Notes under the pieces: generated by a model | Told to the model about the DNA's origin: nothing | Databases searched by the model: none | The model's input: the letters and a program-made list of their open reading frames with translations, nothing else | Origin: Cyprinodon diabolis | Taxonomy: Eukaryota > Chordata > Actinopteri > Cyprinodontiformes > Cyprinodontidae | Length of the DNA: 64,000 nt | Direction of reading: 5' to 3' | NCBI GenBank assembly: GCA_030533445.1 | Contig: CM060081.1 | Location: 21,174,611-21,238,610, forward strand | Part shown: one piece after another, positions 9,954-24,900 of the stretch | Position numbering within the stretch: position 1 is the stretch's first letter | Layout: every line of letters starts with the position of its first letter | Made by a program: the position numbers and the translations under genes

Positions 9954-12900
9954 CTCTAAGTGGGTTGCTCTCTCAGCTAAAGGTATGTTCTAGTCTCTAA
10001 TCTCCAGTTAACTATTAATCTATTAATCAATTACTAATCAATTACGAAATTTCATTTTTGAGGAAATTAAAAAGCAATGTATTTTTTTATCTTTCACTTC
10101 CTAATAGAACCCATAATAACAATAAACTATATCAAAGTTTGTGTTTTTAAATCAATTAATTGCCGGTCACTCTATGTGCTCTTCATGATTTTTTAACTGT
10201 GTGTGGTCAGCTATGATCCAATCCGCGGGGTTGAGGAAGGATCTGCAAGTTCATTTAGCCCACGGCTAACTGATGCTGCTATCTTCATGCCCTCTCCTCT
10301 TCAGTGCTTGTCGTGTTCTCTTAGTTGTTGTGGTTACGCAACCATATTCGTTCTTGTCTGAGAAACTCTGAGTCAACATCAGAAGGGTATAAAATGGCCC
10401 TTGTGTAATCGTTTTGAACCTAATGTCCACCCACTACCCCATAGTTTCCATGTCAGCAGCATCCCTCTGCAGAATGATGTTTTCCACTGAAGATTCTTAC
10501 AGATGAGGCGCCTCCTCCAGCTTCTCCCTCAGCTCTTCCATCCCCTCAAACTCGGTGTAACCCTTTCATAGCTCTAACACCCCTACTGTGACTTTGTGAA
10601 TCATCAAGGCACTCTGATGAGTAATCTTATCTTAAACGGTTTGCGTGAACGACTTGACTACATTTGTACGTGACCTCTCACTTTGTGATACTTTGGAAGA
10701 TACTGTGTATTTTGTAGTAACCTGTGGGTGCAGTTGGAAGGAATAAATTCCTTGTCAGCAGAATGGATCCAAAACAAAGTCATGAAGTATTTAACTGCCA
10801 CCTGAAGAAATTAGAAATCAATATTCCAGCCTTACCATCAGATAAACAAGCTGTACCATCTGTCTAAACACCATGTTTCTCAGGCCAGTGGGGATAGTTT
10901 TCTTAATGCTTGAGTTTCTCAGGAAACATGGTGCTGGGTATTTAAACATGTAGAGATATAATTTGTCGGAAATGTAAAAGTTTGGGGTTGTACATTAGCG
11001 TAGTTTGTAGCACTATTGCCCTGGAGCAAGAAGGTCCTGATTTTAATTACAAGCCGAGGGTCTTGTTGCAAAAAGTTTGGAAGTTCTCCTCATGAAAACA
11101 CAGGTTCTCTTATGGTACTCTGACCATTAGGTTGATGTGAGTTTGTTTTTATCCTTCCTGCCAGAGGAAGTTACTGATCCAGGAGCAAACCGATGCAGAT
11201 AAACCCAGGTTGTGGAGTTTCAGGGTCAGTCTGCATGGAGAAGCAAGGTGTTGAGGGCTGCAGATGAGTCAGTCATTGCTGATGAGACAGCATCCTTAAT
11301 AGACACTTTTCTCTGTAGATGGACTGCAGGCCTTCCAGGCCAGTAGGGATAGTTTCCTTGAGGCTTGATTATTTTAAGAGGATACTCTCTAAGCCAGGGG
11401 TGCTCAAGTCCAGTCCTCAAGAGCTACCATCCTCTAACTCTTACATGCATCTCTTCTCTAACACACCTGAATCTAAGGGCTAAATCCCCTCATTTAGCTC
11501 AGCGGCGGTAAGGTAACAAACCACTCATTTGATTCAGGTGTGTTAAAAAGAGGTGCATCAAAAGGCTGCAGGATAGCAGCTCTTAAGGACTGGACTGTAG
11601 CACCCCTGCTATAAGCATTTCACGATGACTGGGGATATAGCACAATTATGGCAATTATTGAGGGAGCGGATGGGAATTTCATTTTGGGCACAAAAAAAAA
11701 TGATGGAGGACTTCAGGTACCGAGGGACCATGGAAAGCAACAGGGGAGATTGAACCCATTCATGGCTGATGCTGTACCTCTGGCTAAGAAAGATGTTTTG
11801 TCCTCCTGCTGCTTGCTTCACTCTGAGTTGGATCAAAGCTGAAATGTTTATTGTTGGTTTTGTAATTCTTGTCATTTCTGATAATTCTCCTCATATAACG
11901 TTGGTTTTTGTGATTGAAGTACTCCCCAATTAAGAGTTTGTAACCATGTTTGCCTGCCTTTTTCAGTTCTCTCCTGGTCCTGCTGCAGGTCCCTCTGTCT
12001 GCTGATCTGTATCAGGGTCCACACGTTGCTCTCTACTCATGGTTTCTGTTCTTTGTGGGTAGGACACATCAGCAAAGAAGTGAATACAAGTTACTATGTC
12101 ACAGACAATTTGTATTAGTCCAGATCAGTGTCCTCTTTGAACATGTGTGTACTTAAAGCACTCCCGTAAGGCTTAGGTAATCGCTTCAGTCCAAATCTGA
12201 ATGGTTCTGTGAGGAGTTTAGTTCTGCAGATCAGAGGTTTGATTGAGGGAAGTGAAGGGAGAGCTTGTTTATCCTGGAATAACTTAGCCATATTTAAGCA
12301 TTGAAAGAGAATAGATGGAAATGGTCAGTAATGCCACTGACAGATCTTTTAACCAACTCTAACCAACAGAGTTTGAGAAAGTTTTTGTAGAACAAAGTAG
12401 AACAGAGTTTCTCGAAGGTGATGACTAAGTGTTGCACAAAGCCGGTGCTGCTAAAGCTGAGGAGGACCGGATGACTCGCTATGGAGGCGTGTGTCTGAGT
12501 GATTTTTTTTATTTTAAAAACGAAGGTGGGGCTATGATGATAAAGACCTGTACCAGCATTCAATACTTCAACTAAAAAGAAAAGTCAACTGCAATCAGCA
12601 CTGTTTACAAAAACACCTGTAAGCCTCCTTTTCTCCACTAACTCAGCAGGTTTGGCTTCAGGCATAAAAGATTTGCCACCATAACACAGTGGTGTGCATT
12701 TGTATGAAATTGAGTTGAATACCAATTGCACAGCACCTTTTGATTTTACATATATAAAAAAAAATGCAATTTATGGTCTAAGGCACGTTTCCTTTTTTAC
12801 AACTAGACGATTACTACCCAAAAACAGCACTAATGGAAGATTTTCAAATATCACACAGGATTTCACCAAAATGTATCCTTTAAAACTAATAATTTTATGA

Positions 12901-15900
12901 TGTAGATCTGGTTAACTTAATGACACCAGATGTCAGGTTCTGAAAATCATTGGGACCGAATCCTTTTAAACAAGGCAGGTTGACGCAAGCAGTACGTTTG
13001 CAAATGGCTTACTGGCTTTAGGACACACTATGCTGGAAGTGCGACATTTGGCGTAGGGTGATAATGAACGTGTGAGTCACTAACCTGGTTTAATAATTCA
13101 GTCCATGCCGAAAGGACAATATTGGTTCCAGCGAGGCGGCTGCAAACAAGACATCCTTGTGGCGTCCTGGGGTGGCGGGCACCACACCAGGCACTGAAGT
13201 CTCAGAGGTTGGAGGACAGGCAGGAGATCAGAACCGAGCAGACGAAGGAAGGCAGGATAATCCAGATGGCGAAACCAAAACCGGTTGAAGACCAACTCAG
13301 GAGTCAGACCCAGGAGATCAAGGGTCTAAATAGGTGCCAAAATGGAATCCAGGACGGTGTCAGGAAACAGTTCCAAGTTCTTTAAACAGGCAAAAATCCA
13401 TCAGGAGTGTAAGGACAGGTCAGGCAAACTGATCAGAACAGGGAAAGGCAGGCTCAGAGGTCCAAAAGATTTTTTGCAAAGAAGTAGTTGCTAATCCAAA
13501 ATGTTAAACTTTCTATCTATTCTAAAAATAGATAGAAATGTAGGTATATTACAAATATACATTTATATGGTTCAATGATAGCAAACACCGTTAGAGACCA
13601 GTTGCAATAAAAACAAGCTTGCCAAAGCTTTCTAGGTTCACACTGAAAGTTTAATAACTGGCACTGGGGAATGTACATGCTATGATGGGTGTGTTCGTAA
13701 TACCAAGGGTTTGTTGCATACCTGCAACAATCAATGTCAAGGGGATAAAAAAGTTGGAGGACCTGAGGTTCTGAGTTCGAGCCCCACTCCCACAGACTGC
13801 CACTCTGGGTCTCTGAGCAAGACCCTTAACCCTGCACTACTCCCATGAAACAAATGTAAAAAATGTGAACATTCAAATGAATGTCCTTTGTTCTTAAGGT
13901 GTAGAAAAAGGACATTAATTTGAGGACCAGAATGTTGACATAAAGAAGACAAGTGGTTTGAAAGGGGTCTGAAGGAAGCCATTTATGTTAAGAGGGAAAA
14001 CCAACATTAAACAGAGGGGTGCACTCGGAAAGGACCCAACAAAAACCTACAACGTGTTGTAGGTTTTTGTGGGTTTCTTCCCGCTATTATCTCAATCCAC
14101 ATCACTATGCAGGGGACCACAACAGCTTGCCTAGTCAGCCAGGCCAACAATGAAATTAAGGACTCCCCTTTCAGAGGCATTGGGCCAGTATCGGGTTATG
14201 CAGGCCAACAACAACCTCAATGACTCCCCATATTAAGGGGAGTCACAACACCCACAAAGCCACAACAGAGTAGAAGAACTACAAAAATAAAAATAAATGT
14301 CACAACTCTTTTTTTATAGGTTTAACTATATGTGTTGAGCTTTAGGACCAATGCTAACATATGAGGGGTATTTCTTTATTGTCGATTCTTCCCTGGGTAT
14401 AAAAAGCTTTCAGGAGCTGGAACGTTCACCTCTTGACTTGATTCTGTGGGAACAGTTTACACACATTTCTAGCTGGGCTGAGAGTAAATGTAGGCGTGAG
14501 CTGCCAGGTGCAGGGTTCTCTGTTCACTGAATTCGGAATGTCACAAACTGTTATATACAGGCTTGCTGATTAATAAAACATAAGGCAAGTAAATGAAAGG
14601 AATTCCAATCTCATCATAAGGTCCCCTATTTCCCCATATGACTCATAGAGAGAACTAAGCTAAAGAGCATCTGCAGCTGATAGGTGAGAGCGGAGGTGCA
14701 GCATATGGCTTTAATAGCCTTTGATGTTAGAGCTGCATGTCATAGAAGAACAGCATCACCCACTTTAATAAGGACAAGAGGCCAGTGAGTAAAGATGCTC
14801 TTTGAGGCTGGTGGCAACAGGACAACATCAAGTTACATGAAGAGCTTAACTTCTCTTCACACTCGTATTCACAACAGCAGTAAAACAATATGAATATTTG
14901 AAATTTCTTTATGTTTTTTTTAACAGCTTTTTGGCATCCCACAAAATAGAGTTCATCCTTCACATCTTTTATTATTTTAATTTGATCAATTTAACACAAA
15001 AGATATTAGCTTTGATACTAATTGTAGAGTACTACTTATACAACAGTGTATATTTTTGTCCCCCTTAAAATAACTCAATCCCAAAACATTAGTATCTGAA
15101 CTCCTGTCAGCAAAAATGAAAATGTTTAAATTGTGCCCAATTTGCCATTTTTTTCTCTCTGGTGTGAGTGAGTCTTTAATGTAACAAGGTGAGTGTGGAG
15201 CAGGTGTGTTGTCTTTAGTGTTAATGTAGGTACAAAATATTTCATTCTTAAAACATTCATGCGTGATTTATGAGAAAATATTGCATTTAACGTTTTTCTC
15301 ATATTTCTAATCTTCTCTCAGGTGTGAACAAATTTCATGAATGCTCATGACCCGACTTAGGAGTCAGCTGTTATCCAAACCTAGTTTTTCACAAAATAAT
15401 TACATTTATTGTTAATTAGAAGCAATTTCCATTTAATTAGGCCACAATAAATAATATATTATGCAAGTCTGTAATTATAAATTACACTTTTATTGACTAC
15501 TGACAGAACTATCGGTCACTACAGCTGTATTCAGGGGACACTGGTTTGTTACTTCGTCCAAAGAAAGTACAGTCAGAGATCAAACTGTGCACCTGGAGAA
15601 TAAATAACGAATATCCAACTATGGACATTTTTACAGTAATGGACATTTAAAAATGGCAGCAACATCAGAAATGTGCAAAATGACAGTAGCGTGTTATTTA
15701 ACTGACCAAGGTTTCTATCATTACATTTGTTTTTATTTTTTCATGTTCCCGGTGGTTGGTACCTTTATTCCACTCTGTATTCTCGTGAGTGTAGTCTTTG
15801 TTCACTTTACAATAAAAAGTAAATAAATAAACAAACTGTTTTTGAAAACTACGGTATTCATTCTTTTCCTGCTTTGTGTGCCAACTGTCACGGCTGCTAA

Positions 15901-18900
15901 GCAACATAGCCTACGGCGGTAAAACCCGCCGAAGCATAGACCTGTTTGAATTCACAGCCAAAACTCTTCCTGTCTCCTTATTTTCACGGGCTTTGAAGGA
16001 TCCAGTCCAGGTGGAGCGCATCCTTGGAGGATGCAGCCCATGAATTCGAACAGAGCAATCATGGGAGAAAGAAACAAGGCCAGGCTAATTAGCAGATTGG
16101 GAGCAGGTGTGAACAGAGGCAGGAAGGGAGCTAGGGAAAAGGAGACTGAAACAAGAGGGCAAATTTAAAGTATCTAAGAACTTAAATACAATAAAAAATA
16201 ACTAGAACACAAGAATAAAAATAAGACTAATGAAAACTCAGAGATAGAACTTAAACAGAACCAAAACCATGACACTCATGAGGCCAAGATATATTGTTGT
16301 TTTTCTGTCGAAGTTTTACTGCTGTTGCATTTATAATTATGGGAACTATTTACTAGAAAGACTGTGCTTACCTTGTAAAATGAAGATGTGGAGGCTGGAG
16401 AAAATGTGCAGAAGGTCACAATGGGAGCCCTCCCTGTCAGTCCTAGGCTCTTGGCAAACCATCAAGAACTAGCTCTGCCCAGTCTTCTAGCTCTAGCCTT
16501 CTGGCTAAAATGTGTCCACTCAGTAATAAACTGAACAAGATTCAACTGAGGACATTTTATGAGGTTTTTACAGCACTAGTAGCTCATTTTTTCTACAGTG
16601 GGGTGACCGGAAAGCAGATAAGAGAAAGGGGGAGAGACATACGGCAAAGGACCACAGGTTGGATTCAAACCTACAACGAGGTGTTAGGCCTCTGCACATA
16701 GGTCATGCACACTAACCACTGTGCAACTGAAGCACGCCCAACCGAGGACAGTTTTTTTTAAGTAAAACTCACCATCTATGTGATGGTCTCCATGGAGACG
16801 TGGCTATATGACGTCATTCCCGATGCTGTGGAGGTAGAGTTTACAGTGTGTTTTAGGGGAGATAAAATATGTACATTCAATATTCTGCAGCTACAGACTT
16901 AATTCTTACCTTTTGGTCCCCTAGCTTGAAAAAAATCTGCCAGTGAAGCAAGTGTAGATCATTAAAAATAATCCTAGCAGCCTGAATACCAGTGCAGACT
17001 AATCCTAAATTACATCCTAAAAAATGCAGAGGTAGCTGTGATTGTGGATGGTGATTTTAAAGTGCTTTCTATCCCAAATCACCTTGGTGGTGCTATTTAA
17101 TGTTACAGTGAATTGTTTTAAATTTTCATTTGAGATTTTTAAGTCCTGCAATATTTGTCTGAAAACTATCCTATTCTAAGTCAGTAAACAGTGGCTATTG
17201 CAGTTGAATTTTCCTATGGTCCACATGGTACAGGTTGGTACACACATAAGTCACGCATACTGGCTTTTATCCTCATAGCCCCTTGTTCAGGTTTTGAGTA
17301 AATTATATAACTGACAGAGTTAGTTTTTTTTCAAGCATGTAATACCATTAAATTAATAACAATAAAGATAATCCAGTTACATTTGAACAATTTCTCTTAA
17401 TATTTTTAAGGGGACATAGTGTGAGGTTTGGAAATGCTGCAAAACAGGGTCATGAGGGGTAAAAGTGAAACAGTCAGCAAGGCTGCCACCAGAGGGCTCT
17501 GCAGATAGGCTAAATGAGTGAGGTGACTGTCACGGCTGGCCGGGTTCCACAGCAACTGGATTTCACACAAAGAATAGGGACAAATGTGCTCTAGAAGGTC
17601 GTTCTTCACACTGAGCGAAGATGCAGAGTCACTGAAATCAGGATTACTCAGCAGGACTGTTTGCAAAGAGCTGTCTGAACACAGTGCAGGCAGTGTTTGA
17701 ATGAGCGCCTGAATGTAATGAAATGCAGTCAGATGTTATTGAAATGAATTAGTCAACACTTTATTTCCCTCACATCCTCATCCGGTATTTTTAGAAATGC
17801 TGCTGGCTCCTCAACTTTTTCCATCTTCCTTTAGTTTCAAAAGATGAGCTTCATCTATGATGAATTTAACATTTATCCATGTGAAGTGACAACACAAATA
17901 CTAAAACGACTTCTTTTATATCCCCATGGGTGCTGCTTTGTATAGTTTGTACCCTTGAGTCTTAGCAGCATTGATTATTTTAAATTACTTGGCTGAGGAT
18001 CAGTGGCTCACAGGGGTATTAAAAATATACCAATATATTTTCAGCAAAGTCATTTCCTATGGTACAATGCACTCTGCAGAGACGTCCCAGGGTCCCACTG
18101 ACTACATCGCCCTGGGGTGAATCATAGAAAGCACGACAAAGCATGACATCACCCTGGACCAATCTAATGAGAGGACACAAGCACCATTATGCAGAAGACA
18201 GTCATGTGATTCAAAGCAGTAGCAAGAACACACAGAGAAACAGAGGTTGTGCTTCAACTCTTTAAGGAACAACACATGGAACAACATCACAAAATGTTCA
18301 CACAAAAAAAATCCTGATAATTCCTGTGAAGCCAATCTCATGCTTACAGCAAAAACAGCATGATTGTGTGCCAAGTGGGATTCTTCTAGTTGTTTTTTAC
18401 CAATGTGTGTGTTATCTGCAGTGAATAACTAATAACAGACATCTTCTTTAGCTTTGATCTCTGAAACAGACAATTCAGAATAAGAATTGGTCTCTAATAC
18501 CAAAAATATCCTGGACAATCAGTCTTAGTGTGTTAAGACCAAATGTATTTTGGCTGTCAAAAAGCATCCAATACCTTAAGTTGGATGGAGTTGATATATG
18601 GTGTCTAAATCGTTCTAAACATCTACGGCACATGTCCGAGCAAAGCCTGGTGAGAAGTTCGTTGGAAGGAGCTACCCTTAGCTGCTTCCTTTGCCAGTTT
18701 CTGGAGTGTACTGGAGGTTTCTTCCTGTTAAAAGGGAGTTTTCCCTCTCCACTTCACTTGCTCCAGGAACTATGCACAGGGTTGCTTTCGTTGATAGTCA
18801 CTATTTTACAGAGGTAAGCCTCTCTCCAAAGCTTCATATTTCCCCACTATTATGTCTGCTGCTATGGATGTGCTGTATGCGCAATGCGCATTAGACTCTT

Positions 18901-21900
18901 AAATGTGTTGTGGAGGAGTTTCTCTAATTTTTTAAAAGACCAGCCCTCTCCACATGCGAGAGCACGTACGAGCCCATTTCTCCACGTGCACGCTCTGTTT
19001 AAAAGTTGCTGTTCTCATCTCTTATCTAAGCTTACGGTGCCCAAACGATCACTCTAACCCCTAATTATATAGTGGACTTTATAGTGAACTCAGTTTCCCC
19101 GTTGTTCCACTGCACGGTGCCTGCGCTATCATGGTCGTTAGTTGCCGCTGTCGGGTAGCGGCAGCCTATACCGACAGCGGACGGCCATGACAGCCAATCC
19201 TATAATGCTTAAAATATTTTATATTTTTATAATACATAAAATATTTTATCAGTTGTAAAAAAAAAAAAAAAAACCTTTGTGACACTAATGGATTATGTTT
19301 TCAAAGTTGTCTAACAGAAACGGGAATAGTTAGACAGCAGCAAAGGTCCCTCTGGGTCATTCAGAAATTAAAACCTGGGAAAATTGTATCAAGGAGGACT
19401 GAGGTGTCTGTACACGTGCAGCACGCTCTACCCCTGCACGGTGAATCGCTTCAAAAAAACGTTTTTTATTCAAAAACTGAAATACGACCCCCATTTCTAC
19501 TGCTTTGAAGTATTGTGAATACCAATAAGGTTCATGACCTAAATTACTTATAAATTTTTTAATTTCCTTTTGAATTGTGGTTGCTTTTTCCTGCCAATTA
19601 TTAGCCTCAGGATGCCAGTTTCAAACAAGAAAAACTTTGGGATTATACCTAGCACACACCTAACCTTTGTAACTAGTGACCAGGCTGACTGCCATTACAA
19701 ATATAGGCAGATAGTAGTGTCTTGCTCATGAATACTTTATTTCTATGACTAACTAATAATCTGAACTTTCACAAACTTTATAGTTGCTGTTTTCTCTGCC
19801 AACAGCATATGTGTTAAGGTTAAACTGGATGATCAGCTGAGACCCACCAGTCTGCTCTAAGTTCACCATAAGGGAGCATTTTGCAGCATCGGTGCATCAG
19901 CAGTTGACATGGTGCATTCCACACTGGAGTGTTTGTGGTTTATAAATTCTTCCCCTGGAGCGACCATCAGCTGATTGTTCACCATAACATTAGGCTAGCA
20001 TTGTTCTAAAACAACAACAAACTTAGGAACAGTCTCCTGGGAAAGCGTTGATGTCTCCGGTTAAGATGATTGGTGTAAAGAAGCTACTTATATAAACATC
20101 AACACAACAAACAACCAATCAAACAAAAAGGATCCTCTCAACCATTTAGATTGATATGACACAATACTGAGGCTGCAGAATATATCCTGAATTTATCATC
20201 ACTGCAATATCAGTTTCTGCATTATTCATGTTGCAAAGGAATCTTTGGAGTAAAGTAATCTATTCTAAGTTTGTGAACTTGCATTTTACCTGCTAATATA
20301 ATATTTTGCTTCTTGGAGATAGTATCATGGTAGCAGATGCTCACAATTACTCAAAAAACGTTGCTCAAAGTGTTACAGTCACAAAGAAAAGGAAACAGAA
20401 ACGAGCAAGAGAGAAAATAAGTAAATATGCTTATACTCCCAGAACAATATTTTATATCATGCTGACAATTTAGTTCAACTTTAAACAGCTTTTTAATATG
20501 TTCATTGATCATACACTCACCGGCCACTTTATTAGGTACACCTGTCCAACTGCTCGTTAACACTTAATTTCTAAGCAGCCAATCACATGGCGGCAACTCA
20601 GTGCAGTTAGGCATGTAGACATGGTCAAGACAATCTCCTGCAGTTCAAACCGAGCATCAGTATGGGGAAGAAAGGTGATTTGAGTGACTTTGAACGTGGC
20701 ATGATTGTTGGTGCCAAAAGGGCTGGTCTGAGTATTTCAGAAACTGCTGATCTACTGGGATTTTCACGCACAACCATCTCTAGGGTTTACAGAGAATGGT
20801 CCGAAAAAGAAAAAACATCCAGTGAGCGGCAGTTCTGTGGGCGGAAATGCCTTGTTGATGCCAGAGGTCAGAGGAGAATGGCCAGACTGGTTCGAGCTGA
20901 TAGAAGGGCAACAGTGACTTAAATAACCACCCGTTACAACCAAGGTGGGCAGAAGAGCATCTCTGAATGCACAGTACGTCGAACTTTGAGGCAGATGGGC
21001 TACAGCAGCAGAAGACCACACCGGGTGCCACTCCTTTCAGCTAAGAACAGGAAACTGAGGCTACAATTTGCACAAGCTCATCGAAATTGGACAATAGAAG
21101 ATTGGAAAAACGTTGCCTGGTCTGATAGGTCTCGATTTCTGCTGCAACATTCGGATGGTAGGGTCCGAATTTGGCGCCTACAACATGAAAGCATGGATCC
21201 ATCCTGCCTTGTATCAACGGTTCAGGCTGGTGGTGGTGGTGTAATGGTGTGGGGAATATTTTCTTGGCACTCTTTGGGCCCCTTGGTACCAATTGAGCAT
21301 CGCTGCAACGCCACAGCCTACCTGAGTATTGTTGCTGACCATGTCCAGTCCTTTATGACCACAATGTACCCAACTTCTGATGGCTACTTTCAGCAGGATA
21401 ATGCGCCATGTCATAAAGCTGGAATCATCTCAGACTGGTTTTTTGAACATGACAATGAGTTCACTGTACTCAAATGGCCTCCACAGTCACCAGATCTCAA
21501 TCCAATAGAGCATCTTTGGGATGTGGTGGAACGGGAGATTCGCATCATGGATGTGCAGCCGACAAATCTGCGGCAACTGTGTGATGCCATCATGTCAATA
21601 TGGACCAAACTCCCTGAGGAATGCTTCCAGCACCTTGTTGAATCTATGCCACGAAGAATTGAGGCAGTTCTGAAGGCAAAAGGGGGTCTAACCCGTTACT
21701 AGCATGGGGTACCTAATAAAGTGGCCGGTGAGTGTATATTCATTTGCTCTAAATTAGTGACACTTTTCCTAGTAATAAAGAAATAATTTGTTCATATATG
21801 ATAGGCTTTTACGGAAAGTAAACAATCAAAGGATGTTATTTTGACTTGACTTTGAAAAGAAATATAGTAAAGCTGAATACAGGCAAGATGTCAGCATGAA

Positions 21901-24900
21901 GAGATGTTATTCAGCTACTCTAGGAAAAGAGATAGAGAAGCTGGACAGAACCATCCCCCCCTTATGCATGTACATACAAACACTGTCTCCCCCTCCCCCA
22001 CAACACATTCTGAGGCCTCCGCTTCCACAGCACTGATGCTGGGAGTTAAAAATGCTCCTCAGATCTGCACATATTGGTGATCATAAAGATAAAGTTAAAA
22101 TTAGTCGGTGAAGGCTATATTAGCAGAAATGAGCTGCAAGCCTTATTCACTCACATCCAGAAAAGAAAGGTCACCGCTTCACTGTGTTGGCAGTAATTCA
22201 TGCGGCTAGTGTATTTGAGTTGAACTGCCTGGTTATGTTGAGACGGGTGTTCTTCTGCACCCATTTTGTTTCCATCGTAAGACTTTTGATGTACAGGGAA
22301 TGTAGAAGATCTACCTGGCAACTGCACGTCGGTGGAAAGCTGTCACCCATTTACACATTATGTATGTTTTTTATGAATGTTTTATGTGCTGACCTAAATC
22401 CTAGCTGAGCTGAGTGTAAGCAATATGTTGCACATGCAGCACCCAGACGACATCTCCCTGCAGGGGGATTTAACTGGCTGACCAGAGGGAACGCAGCTCT
22501 GTGGAGAGCCTTCAGACCACCCAAAGCACAGTTATTTTAAGACATTTGTTTTTACAAAATACACATCCCTCTGCGATGGGAAACAGTGCAGTGTGGGCTT
22601 TATCACAAAGAAGTACCTTACTCTCTGTGGTCCTATATATCGAATCAACCGTGGGCTAGATCCCACTGACTACTGCGAGCTTGAATATCCAATTTCCAAC
22701 TTCTAACCAAATTTACCGCGGTCTTAATCATCCTACTTTACGTAAAAAATAAAAAAAAACTCGGTATGTTTGTGTATTGCGAAAAATAGCATTTGCAATA
22801 TTCATGTTTTAGCACAACAGTAAGGAATTAAATTGTATTTACATCTAACTAAGATATCCCAAAACCTTTTTTTTAAAACGTGTGGTTGATTCAAAAAATA
22901 TACTTAGGTTTGTGCAGTTCTTTTCCACACCGGATGGCATTTTTCCTTTCACTGAATGAGTTCTGGGAAGCCGCTTCATTCCATATCGGCTCTTGACCAC
23001 ACTTGGTGTAAAGGGAACATTTTAAGGGTTGAAGGGCACTTCCCCCTAGCTCTTAAGATTATTAGGATGCACTAACCTTCCATGTGAACGTGCAAAACTA
23101 AGTGCTAAGGAACAAAACTAGTGCAAGTGAGAGGTATGGGAATGGGCCTTAATTAAAACTATGCTTAAGCCCAGCATGTGGATGGATGGAGCAGCAGGTC
23201 CTTTCAACAGGATGTATTGTGGGATGAAGGGTTGGTGAAGCTGCTGAAAAAAACATTTTTCTATATCAACATGCTGATGGTAGTCTTGAACACATTGAAC
23301 TCCCTGTAAAATTTGAATCTGATTAACCGAAATAGAAGCTTTCAATTAATGCCAGACAACAGTTCTGCAAGAGCTCACCATATGGAATTAAAAATCAGAA
23401 GCCATGATCCCACAATTTTTTCTTTTTTTTTTTTTTATTCACATCAAAATATTTGATGGATTCTGATGAAGATAAAGATATACGTTTTAAATACAACACA
23501 ATAAGGAATTCGAGGCCTAACCTTAACCTGAAAACATCTCTACCTCCATCCATCCATCCATCCATTTATCAATCCATCCGTCCATCCGTTCGTCCGTCCG
23601 TCAGTTCGACAGTCCGTCCATCCATCCGTTCGTCCGTCCGTCCGTCCGTCCGTCCGTCCGTCCACCCATCCATCAATCCGTCCGTCCGTCAGTCAGTCCG
23701 TCCATCCATCCATCCATCCGTCCATCCATCCATCAATCCGTCCGTCCGTCAGTCAGTCCGTCCATCCATCCATCCATCCATCCATGGTCAGAGTGCTCCA
23801 TGGTTATTTGTCCTGTTTTAGATTAAAATAATGTGCCAAACCACATGTTGAGGGTTTATGTGGTTATGGACTGAATATAGTGGGAGTTTATAGTTTTAAT
23901 GTGTCCAAACATAGAAAAGAAATCCATGATTTTTAATGAAGAAGAAAAAGTGGGTTAATTCCTGGTCCACTGATTGCACTCTCTACCTGTGTTAATTTAT
24001 GAGTTAAAACTGCTGCTTCCCCAGTCAGTGGTGGTGTTTGAGTTTAAAGTAAACTGACTGTACTGCTCATTGTGTTTTGAGTCACTTATAGTAATTTTTA
24101 AATGTGCAAATTGAGAAGAATTTGGGGACACGATAAAAATCACAATACATGGTGTCACTATAACATTTATCCCGATATATCCCAATACATTAAGAAAGAT
24201 AATACATGTGATCATTAATGATATAGCTTCGAAATACCTGACAAGATTCTCATTGTTGATTTGCTTCAGCCGGTGCGTACCAGCTAAATAAAATAAATAA
24301 ATGGGTCTTTGGCAGTGAGCTTAAAACTCTTGGCTGGAGGTTTTAAATTGTTTTTTGTAAATAAATGTTTTTTTTACATTCATGATCCATTCGGACAGAT
24401 TTTTAATCAAAACCAATGAGGTCTAATGAAATATTGCAATATTTTAATATATATTATTTCTTATACCCCTAGTTGTTTACAATCCATCCCATAATACAGT
24501 CTCTCATCATTGCTTTTGATGTCAATATGAGCCTGTTAAACCTTTAATCTCCAGACAGACTCTGCATTTATTGGTTGGATTGCCATAGGATTTAGTGTAG
24601 ATATTCATGTCAGGCTGATGATTGTGGCTAACATAAAGGATTGATTGTACCATATTAGCCATTTAGTGTGAAAACCTTGTTTTCATGCCTGATATTTTTC
24701 TTTGCAGCTGGCTTTACTTTACCTTAAATGTGAAAATATGTGTATTATTATTATTTTTTTATTGACAGATTACTCCCTTTGTGTTACATGTGAAACATGC
24801 CTGCATACTAAACCAAAACGCATGGGTTTGAGAATTAACTAATGCAAATGAAACAAGATAAATATATTTTCTGTATGTTACATGGACAGCTGCAACTCAA

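Noticed and set aside
23453..23821. 122-codon frame rich in Pro-Ser-Val-Arg/Ile-His repeats
   Set aside because: It is the direct translation of the ATCC/GTCC satellite. Any frame through such a repeat stays open.
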